Below are positions 53,129 through 60,764 of a DNA stretch of 60,764 bases, piece by piece. The number at the start of each line of letters is the position of its first letter. The stretch's first letter is position 1. Location: the NCBI GenBank assembly GCA_003427395.1, contig BFEA01000028.1, positions 122,110 to 182,873 on the forward strand. Direction: 5' to 3'. The stretch is from Chara braunii. Lineage: Eukaryota; Streptophyta; Charophyceae; Charales; Characeae. The translations under genes were made by a program, and so were the position numbers. The notes beneath the pieces were generated by a model, which searched no databases, was not told where the DNA came from, and was given only the letters and a program-made list of their open reading frames with translations.

Positions 53129-53764
53129 GTGGCGACCGACATCAGGCGCATGATGTGGCATGGTGAGGAATGGAGTAACGTCAACAGCCCCGCCGTTTGC
53201 GCGCGCACACTGGACATGGGGATGGACCTCCCATTGTGGTTTGTTGGGGTGTACATCGAAGACAGGGCGGCAAACGACGAGATGGCGGCGTACCAGGAGG
53301 CAATTGTGATGCGGCTGACCGCGGCATTCAGCACGGCGATCGAAACGACCCAAAACGTCGATTGGGGACGCGTTGCACATAAACGTCTATCTCGTCTAGT
53401 TGAAAGCTTCAAGGAGCTGTTGGCGGCGTGCATGTGGATCATGCGAATGGCGGGAGATGATCTGCGCTCGCACTACGAAGCCTTCTACTTCACCAACATG
53501 CTCGCCAAGCCCCTGCTCGTCGCGTCCATGCACCGTTTGTTCAATCGTCGACGGCACATCATGTCCGCAGCCAACTCCGCGACCGAACGGCTGGGGAAGG
53601 CGCAGGTGACGTTGGGGCACTCCCCGAACTTCCTGCCGAACTGGGTGCCTTGCGGCATTAAGTTCCAACATGACGCCAACTTGTCAGGGCCCGACGAGGC
53701 GAGAGGGCTTCAGTGGTTGGGGACAAGGCCAGCCGCCGACGACGACGACGAAGATGACGAGTAG
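53129..53764 (+). CDS. Unknown protein, probable continuation of the preceding ORF
   Basis: The reading is VATDIRRMMWHGEEWSNVNS, LDMGMDLPLWFVGVYIEDRA, RLVESFKELLAACMWIMRMA, RLGKAQVTLGHSPNFLPNWV, and ends in an acidic tail DDDDEDDE. It is Trp/Met-rich and helical with balanced composition, so very likely coding. It lies 38 bp downstream of the preceding ORF in another frame; a TAG lies just before it in its own frame. A frameshift plus nonsense change, or an intron, could join the two into a protein of about 560 residues. Family unknown. A (GAT)n tract begins shortly after the stop. Confidence 0.5.
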   Translation: MATDIRRMMWHGEEWSNVNSPAVCARTLDMGMDLPLWFVGVYIEDRAANDEMAAYQEAIVMRLTAAFSTAIETTQNVDWGRVAHKRLSRLVESFKELLAACMWIMRMAGDDLRSHYEAFYFTNMLAKPLLVASMHRLFNRRRHIMSAANSATERLGKAQVTLGHSPNFLPNWVPCGIKFQHDANLSGPDEARGLQWLGTRPAADDDDEDDE

Positions 53765-53837
53765 GAGGAGGAGGAGTGAAAGTGGAAAGGGGGGTGTGCG
53801 GCGAGGACGAACATGACGATATCGCGATGATGAAAAT

Positions 53838-53942
53838 GCTGCGATGATGATGATGATGATTATGATGATGATGACGATGATGATGCTGATGATGATTATG
53901 ATGATGATGACGATGATGATGCTGATGATGATAATGATGAAC

Positions 53943-53976
<34 letters not shown>

Positions 53977-53998
53977 CGATGATGATAACGATGACGAT

Positions 53999-54059
<61 letters not shown>

Positions 54060-54140
54060 ATGGGAATGACAGTGAACTTCATCATTACGACGGTGATGAT
54101 GATGATGATGATGACCACAGTGACGACGATGATGATGACG
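53838..54140. repeat. (GAT)n microsatellite
   Basis: Imperfect (GAT)n with GAC and GCT units over about 300 bp. The Met-rich and Ile/Val-rich frames are artefacts. Confidence 0.9.
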
Positions 54141-55355
54141 ACCGTGATGACGAGTTGGCGATGTGGGAAAAGTTGCGAAAGGCCCTGCATGGCGCCCGTC
54201 ATTAGTTGTAGGTGGTGCTATATTTTTCGTAATTTTGGCTTGGCGGTCATTGCAGTAGCCGGTCAGTTTCTGCGTACGGTCATTACGGCGGTCCAGTGCT
54301 TGTTTTTTATTTATTTATTTATTTTTTGTACGAAAGGCTCGTTTCGTCCACCTGTTTATCCCTTCCCAAGACGCTGATGATGACGACGTGCATTGGTGTG
54401 GCAGTCGGGGGGCCTTTTTATTTTGGAGGACAATCACCCATTCAAAGTTCACGTCCAGAAGGACGGGTGGTGTGTGTGAACGATATTAATTGCTGCAGTT
54501 TAACGACTTCTTTTGGTGCATCATTTTCAGAAGACCTTGCCAGGCTTGTCGTCGCCTTCATACATGTCTGAATGTTGTCATCTCTGCATTCGATGATGTT
54601 ATTATCTCTACATTCCATGAGCATTGCATTGCATTGAATTTTTATTTTTATTTTCGTAAAAGGAAAGTGTGAATAAATGAACAGAGCATGTGGATCATGA
54701 AACTGGGATACATCATTCGCTAATTGAAGACAACAATTGTTAATTGACAACTTTTGATGCAAGTTTTCTTAATCGAAGAGAAGAAATGGCAACGGCAAAA
54801 TAGGACAACCTTTGCAATGCGACGACCGACAAATGAACGACTGCAAGCCATTCCAGCTTGTCAACTTTATCATCTATTTCATAACTCACAGTAAGCATAT
54901 GGACAACGAACCGTTGCAAACCATTCCAGCACTTCAAGGTAATCATCAACTCAAAATGAATTAGAAAACGCATGTCCCGTTCTGTAAGGTTGGAGACCAT
55001 CCACTCTAAACAACAGCTACACGGCACGACATCGCTGGTGAAAGACCGCACTCCCTCCAGAGGCGCAATACAAACCAACCCTAAACCGCACAATGACTAA
55101 TGGTGACACACGGCACCCACGAACTTAACGTCGTCGATCGTGGACCGCTGGACGACAACCTGCACACCGGTGGCAATCCAAGAACACGAGGAAGCAGAAA
55201 ACAAACCCGAAGTCCACTCTCGATGCCACGACACACTCCCACCTCCCATCCCAAAGAACCACCAACTTGGCCCCCCGCCCCCCCCCTCCCCCCGGCGTGC
55301 GAACGGGCGGACTACTGACCATCCCACGGTAGGCTAATCATCGATGACATCAACC
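54141..55355. other. No supported gene
   Basis: Mostly AT-balanced sequence without a recognisable protein; a run of cytosines is at 55270-55290. It could be non-coding sequence of the transposon whose transposase follows. Confidence 0.4.
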
Positions 55356-56876
55356 CTATTGTGCCGCCCGCCATACCGAACGTGGCACTCCCACGCTCTT
55401 CACGACCCACACCCCGCAGTTGCACGCGCCTACATCAAAGCCAGTCGGTCTCGAAGTGCATCCCTCAACAGATCCCCGTTGACGTTCGTGCTTTGTTGCC
55501 TCCCGCCATACCCAAGTCCACTCTACACAATTTCCCACCATGCCCAAGTCCACTCTACGCCGGACACCGTTTTCATCCACCTCCCACAGCAGGTTCTCGC
55601 CGAACTCGATCCCCACATCCAGGAGGATGTTGTGGAGAGTCTATACGGCGACGAATTGCTGCGGCAAGGTCTCCAAGTTCGTTTTGTGGGTGCGCAGGAA
55701 TAGACACCACATGCACTTCAACCGCCCGAACGCCCTCTCCACACACCCCCGCGCCACCTTCTGCCGCATGTCGAAACGTTCCTCATCAGGACGTTGCTCG
55801 ATTCCTCCGTACGGATGGACGATCCATGGACAGGCAACGGGGTACCCGTTGTCACCGAGAAGGTAACCTCGCGTGACGACACCATGTGGCAGATTCTCCG
55901 GAGGGGCGTCGAAAAGCTCGTTGCTTTCTGCGCGCCTTCACAAATGGGAGTTCTGCAGGACACGGATGTCGTGCACACTTCCCAGGTATCCGACGTGGAC
56001 GTTCAGGATACACAGATCCAAATCGACTACCACATACGCTTGAACGGAGAACTTCTGTTTGCGGTCGTAGTAGTTATCTGACGGCGCACCGGCGGGCTTG
56101 TCAATATACGTGTGCGTGCAGTCGATTGCGCCGAAGCAGTTAGGGAAACCCTTCTCCCGAAAAGCCCGCAGTATCTGCACACGTCTCCGCCCAATAGACC
56201 ACTTGATGGATTCGGGGTACGCCTTCAACAGCGTTGAAGTTACATCACTGACGGTCTGCAATCCAGTGGCCCTGCGGATGCCCAAGGCTAACGTGCCACT
56301 CTCGAACGTCTCCTCGGAGGCCCAACTAATGTACAACGCGAAAGCAATGACCTGCTCCGCAGGCAATGGCATCCTATAATGTGTGACCTTCTTCTCGACG
56401 TGAGCGGCGCATGCGGCAATGATCTGCATGAAGACAACCCTGGACATACGCAACTTGTCACGGAAGTACTCTTTCGGCGCGTCGTCACACAGTCGGAGAT
56501 CCTCCCAAGTTTCGCCTGTCCTTCGTTTGATTCACCATCGCGGCGTTTCCCGCGGGAAGACACCGGGGTAGAGCGTCGCGCACAACTGCAGGACCGCTTC
56601 AGACGTCGCCACACAATCCAGCGCTTCGACGACGCGTTGCAACAGTGCTCTGCGCTTCCGCAACTGCGAACGCTTCTGGCTTTCCGTGGACGACATGTCG
56701 CCCACCGAGCTAAGGACCACGACAGTCACCGCCATCGCCACCGCCTCCCTCTCTTCTTCACGCAACCCATGGCCACCGCCACAAACGTCCATCCCCATCG
56801 CCCTTTCGCCTCTCACGGATAACGCTTGCAACCGCCGTCGAAGATGACCCCGCTGCTCTTCCCTCCCACATGACAC
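55356..56876 (-). pseudogene. PIF/Harbinger transposase (DDE_Tnp_4 type)
   Basis: One continuous frame of 507 codons on the minus strand. Its N-terminal part ends PGVFPRETPRW-stop-IKRRTGETWEDL. A helical domain follows (MSRVVFMQIIAACAAH, PLPAEQVIAFALYISW). The catalytic core: GFPNCFGAIDCTHTYIDKP (first Asp), NYYDRKQKFSVQAYVVVD, GSVHDIRVLQ (second Asp), GYLLGDNGYPVACPW, and CVERAFGRLK (Glu), then TLHNILLD. These are hallmarks of the Harbinger nuclease. Stops: TGA at 56532-56534 (Trp position), TGA at 55938-55940 (Arg likely), TAG at 55641-55643. It would excise and insert the element at TWA targets. The exact start is uncertain. Confidence 0.88.
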
Positions 56877-57274
56877 TGCGCACGCCGCTCACGACTCGCA
56901 CAAACGCGAAAAATGGAGTTCCGCGTCAACGAAATCACCACCACCGTCATTTGTACCTCCCACACGTCGCTTGCAAGTCCTCCAGCCCGCCTCCCTGCAA
57001 GTCCTCCATCCCGCTTCCCCGCGTCCGCAAAAATTCGAATTCAAATTTTCGAACGTCGTCCTTCCCGTGCTTCCCACCTCACCCTCCTCAACTGGGCAGG
57101 ACCCACCACTGTCTGCACCAGGGACACCAGGCTGCAATGGGCGGACATCGACGGCGTGGTTGCGTATACGTATATGAGAACTGGCCGCGGGAGACCATTT
57201 AGCACGATTCCTAAAAGAATTTTTTAAGCATTGCATGCGACGACGCCGCAGCAAATCCTAAAATTCTCTTAGGA

Positions 57275-57301
57275 TTCCTTTAGGAGTGTCTAACAAGACC
57301 C
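57275..57301 (-). repeat. Right terminal inverted repeat of the Harbinger element
   Basis: On the minus strand GGGTCTTGTTAGACACTCCT starts the element; TTA (57302-57304) lies outside. It resembles the TIR at 24362 (GGGCCTCGTTAGACCCTCCT). I find no matching left end in the window, so the element is truncated or rearranged. Confidence 0.65.
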
Positions 57302-57304
57302 TTA

Positions 57305-57785
57305 GTGTCTACCACTTAGGATCATCTAGGATCATCACCCTCCAACCTGGGGGTGACCTGACCGAACCGTGGTTGTAGGTACCGGGGCTTAGCAGAGTCC
57401 CACATACCCCACTCAGCCCCGATCGAAGCATAGTTGAGCGAGCCTTGTCGCCTAGGTACTTCAGGTGCTAGGTACAAACGTTTCACTACAAGTCCCATAG
57501 CTGGACCTTATTTTTGCGTTCCTATCGTTGTGCACACAGTTGTTGTTACTGTTGTTTGTTGTTAGGTTGTTCGTTGTGCACACCGTTGTCATTATTGTTG
57601 TTGGTTGTGAGCCATTTTTTCAATTTTTTGTATGAGTGTGGGAAGCAGGTAATCTACCCTACTGGCCATAGCCCCCTACTAAGTTCTCATCTCCTCAACT
57701 GTTCGCGTTATAAGTCTATGTTCCTCCCACCAAACCCCTCCGTGCCTAATGGATGACCCCCACAAGATCTCCAACTAGCAACGTG
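57305..57785. other. No gene; dispersed repeat block
   Basis: The part at 57380-57478 resembles 49261-49345 (GAAGCATAG, GAGCC, TACTTC in the same order). A unit like those of the 14.8-16.8 kb hairpin array is at 57647-57682. Confidence 0.45.
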
Positions 57786-57794
57786 AAAAAAAGA

Positions 57795-57905
57795 TTTAGC
57801 TCAGTGGTTAGAGTGCAGTTGATGTAGCTCAGTGGTGAGAACACCGGTTGGAAATGCGCATTGTGGTATAAGGTTGCGGGTTCAAAACGCAATTGCAGCC
57901 TTGCG
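57795..57905 (+). repeat. tRNA-like sequence, degenerate
   Basis: TTTAGCTCAGTGG and then TGTAGCTCAGTGG match the A box of tRNA genes, and GCGGGTTCAAAACGC resembles a B box about 60 bp on. The acceptor stem does not pair and the T stem has a mismatch, so this is a tRNA-derived repeat and not a working tRNA gene. Confidence 0.5.
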
Positions 57906-58383
57906 CATGGACACCGGCAGGGCATTAGAATGACGCACGGCTGGACACACACCCCCGTGGGCTGACGCACGGTAAGCTTATACAGACACTGCTTGCGCAC
58001 CACCCAAGGGGTTGTCCATGGTGTTGTATGTCGGGTCTTGATACTGCGTGGGTTGCTTGTGGTTGTTGCTCGTTGTTGTTGCTCGTCGTTGTTCTGTTGA
58101 TCTCCCCGGTCTGGCATATCACACACAGGGGCCGTTTGCGATTATCGCTCAAATACTAAAGTCTTCAGGTCATAGATCACGGGTTCAAGTCTGGCTTGGG
58201 ACTTTGGGGGGGGTTCTTGTCCAGCTTGGCCTGTCATCTCTTCAAACGAACACATAGTTCCCTCTACATAGTACTGCACATATCTGGCCTTCGGGCACAC
58301 ATATCTCGCTATACAGTTACACAGAGCACACATAGCCTGGAAGAGGCCCAAGTGATCATGACAATTATACTGTAATTATGCTG

Positions 58384-58815
58384 TAATGGGACGCTGGACC
58401 GGAAGGCGGCGCGCGTTAGCGCTAGCACTAACGCTATGGCTGGCGGGCGCCGGGCCGCCGCGGCACGCGGATGGTGGCATGCTGGTTGCTTGCAGGCGAG
58501 GCGCTGGCTGGTCGGAGGTGGTGGCAGGTTGCGAGGCGCTGGCTTCTCGCAAGTGGCGAGGCGCTGGCTGTGTGAGTGCAGCGAGGCGCTGGCTGCTGGC
58601 GGGGAGCGAGGCGCTGGCAACAGGTGAGTGGTGGGACGCTGGTGACTTGCGACTGGCGAGGCGCTGGCTTGTGGTGACTAGTAGCATGCTAGCTGACACA
58701 TGGCGCAGTGCTGGCAGCCGACGGGAGGGAGGCGCTGGTGCGAGAGTGCAGTGATGTTGTGAAGTAGATGGGGGTTAGCGCTTGACGCACGCGCGGTATC
58801 TAGAGGCGCTGGGTC
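58384..58815 (+). repeat. GAGGCGCTGGC minisatellite
   Basis: GAGGCGCTGGCT or a close variant recurs about ten times at 25-45 bp spacing. The array begins with GGGACGCTGGACC, the head of the SINE-like module, and includes GTGGGACGCTGGTG, suggesting that it grew from that head. Frames over it are low-complexity. Confidence 0.75.
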
Positions 58816-59454
58816 ATTACTACGTCACAGGCTGACGTGGCATCTAGCCTAAGGCACGGAGGAAAAGGGAGAATGGTAGCGACAGCTGCTGTTTGAACAT
58901 TTTCCCTGTGTTTTTCACATGAGGTACTCCGTAGCCAAGACCTTTAAAGAGGCTGGAGAGCTCATGCAAGTTGACGAAAGTCGATGTCGGTGGAGGAAAG
59001 TGGAGTCAGCCCCGTGGAGACCAAAGTGCGGAGAACGTTGGTCCTACTTGAAGAATCATCACAGTGCCACTGAGAGAGTATCATCAAGAGAGCGGCTAGG
59101 AGGTCATCATGAATCTATATATGTGCTTTCGTCTGTTTTTTGTTTTGTGCAGGTTATCCATCAAGAGCATCAAGATTGTCACCATTGTCATTTCAGGGGG
59201 GGGGTTTCATCAAGGACACCGTCATTTTTGTAATCCTCATTTGGTTACCAGTGGTAATCATCATCGGCTTCTCTAATTCGTCATCCATGTTATTTATCTT
59301 CTTCATGGTCATCATCCAGACTTCTCTGTAAAAAATCGTAATCATTGTCATGTTCTATTTTCATTACAGCAATAGTGAGCTGTCAATCTTCCACACCGAT
59401 GCCATTAGGGTATTGCAAGTCCAACGTTCTTTATTTATTTTCATTAATTTTATT
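58816..59454. other. No supported gene
   Basis: Mixed sequence; a frame at 58919-59233 shows no domain. Confidence 0.4.
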
Positions 59455-59559
59455 TCATCATCATCACCATCATCATCATTATCATCATCATCATCATCAT
59501 CATCTACCAATCTGAATCTTTATCATCATCATCATCATCAATCATCATCATTCATCATC

Positions 59560-59601
<42 letters not shown>

Positions 59602-59610
59602 TATCACGGT
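59455..59610. repeat. (CAT)n microsatellite
   Basis: Imperfect (ATC)n tract of about 150 bp; Ser/His-rich frames are artefacts. Confidence 0.9.
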
Positions 59611-60685
59611 TTCATTGTTCTTTTTTTCATCAATCAGTAGTCATCTCTGTGTTTGTGATTATATTCTCATATCCCAGATAGGCCATGGTCTAGTTGGTAG
59701 GTAGGTTGGTTAGGAAGGGAGTGCTACTCCGCAGGGGTAACACAAGGTGGGAGGTGATTGCCCTCTGGGGAGTAGATGCAGATGATGGGAGCTGACCTGG
59801 GCTGGGGCTGGGAGATATGTATGGGGGCGCATTATCTCCTGGCGGAGGCAGACTAGGTCAGAGTGTTAGTTTTGAGGTACATTTTTTTGGGGGGGAACTG
59901 GTAGAAGGGAATGGAGAGGTTCTCTCTCTCGTTGTGGCTGATAGGAACTTCATGCTCATAGCGGTGTTCGGCTCAGCGGAGGTAGGGAGAGGAGAAGAGG
60001 AAATGAGGGGAGAGGAGGAGAATACATGGAAGAAGGGGAGGGGTGGAGAGAAATAATCATCAGCGTCCTCGTCATTATCCATCATCTTTGTGATCATCTC
60101 AGGGTACTCGTCAAATTTCATCATAAGAAAGTTTTGCTGATCAAGATTCTGATATTATCAGATCCTTGATTTCTGGTTGGCATTCTAGATTAGCTAATTT
60201 CCTAATTGAGTCCTCTTGTGTAATGGCCAGGTTGAGTTGGCGCCAGAACGACGCTAGCCGGCATTGGGGCAGTGCCCTGTAACCTGCTTGTGTAGGAGCT
60301 TGAGGCTTTGTATAGAGGTCTGGAATTGCCGAGGGAGGAAGGCAATCTGCAAACTTGACTGATTGCTACAATCTGGCCAACGATGGTCGGAGCTGGGGTG
60401 GGTAGCGCTGCCCTGTAACCGAGCTAGATTGGGGTGTGAGACCGGGAAGAGGCCTGATTGGTGCACAGCACAGGCTCAATTGTGATTGGTTGTTTGGAAT
60501 GGATACATGAAATTAGGGATAGGATAGTAATTCAGTGTTGAGTAGACAATCTTTCTGATTAGTCATCATCTAGCTCTATTTCATGACCTCAAATCACCCA
60601 CTCTAACATCCTAAATCATCCAAAATTATCCTCAATCATCCTAAATTTTCATCAATTGTCAATCATTAATGTATTTTCATTATAA
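59611..60685. other. No supported gene
   Basis: About 1 kb with purine-rich DNA at 59980-60055 and short frames only. GGCAGCGCTACCC-like segments near 60250-60430 may be an old tandem duplication (GCCCTGTAACC occurs twice). Confidence 0.4.
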
Positions 60686-60764
60686 GGGACGTTGGGCCTG
60701 GTTCCCAGCACGTGATGCTCCCCACGAATAGATTGGAGCAATTTAAAAAAAAAAAAAAAAAAAA
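60686..60764 (+). repeat. SINE-like tail module, cut by the window end
   Basis: GGGACGTTGGGCCTGGTTCC, then CTCCCCACGAATAGATTGGA, then poly-A from 60745 to the last base. No hairpin. Confidence 0.8.

Noticed and set aside
53838-54377. Met-rich and Ile/Val-rich ORFs
   Set aside because: They translate a (GAT)n microsatellite.
57795-57905. Functional tRNA gene
   Set aside because: A-box and B-box-like motifs exist, but the acceptor stem does not pair and the T stem is mismatched.

Overview
This is a eukaryotic, repeat-dominated window with no convincing single-copy host gene. The families present (plant-type L1-like LINE with a zf-RVT domain, Ty3/Gypsy element primed by initiator Met-tRNA, PIF/Harbinger transposons, a Penelope-like element with an N-terminal GIY-YIG, many MITEs and simple repeats) point to a member of the green lineage. 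A streptophyte alga such as Chara fits best, but that is an inference from repeat content, not a proven assignment.

Layout. 0-9 kb: relics of a LINE (connector 3.3-3.7 kb, C-terminus 4.5-5.3 kb, reverse transcriptase 5.3-7.1 kb, an inverted C-terminal piece at 7.1-7.4 kb, and the 3' end at 7.4-8.9 kb), with two abutting TTAA-flanked MITEs at 3.7-4.1 kb. 9-24 kb: non-coding, with a hairpin-repeat array (14.8-16.8 kb), a near-perfect palindrome (16.3-16.6 kb), a hAT-like MITE (17.3-18.2 kb), microsatellites and a small MITE (23.4 kb). 24.4-26.0 kb: a Harbinger derivative with perfect TIRs and TTA target duplications. 26.6-32.5 kb: a nearly complete Penelope-like element on the minus strand, with pseudo-LTRs, a 13-bp target duplication and a hammerhead ribozyme in each pseudo-LTR. 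34.4-47.9 kb: a 13.5-kb Gypsy element on the minus strand with 2.5-kb LTRs, gag, pol (including a PHD-like finger before the integrase) and a degraded third ORF. 48-50.9 kb: 68-bp tandem repeats shaped like recursive splice sites, and foldback MITEs. 51-53.8 kb: three plus-strand ORFs of unknown or weakly guessed role. 55.4-57.3 kb: a Harbinger transposase with its right TIR. 57.3-60.8 kb: a tRNA-like sequence, a minisatellite, a CAT microsatellite and a final SINE-like tail.

A short SINE-like module (starts GGGACGYTGGACC, contains CCCCACCAATAGATGGAG, usually ends in poly-A) occurs about 13 times in both orientations and also forms the 3' end of the LINE. Four copies carry a 12-14 bp hairpin whose loop is conserved while the stems differ and remain paired, so it may be an RNA signal for the LINE reverse transcriptase.

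Nearly all coding modules are broken by in-frame stops rather than frameshifts. Where family residues are known, the stops fit C-to-T or G-to-A changes (Gln to TAG/TAA, Arg to TGA, Trp to TAG/TGA), as expected for decay of methylated, silenced elements.
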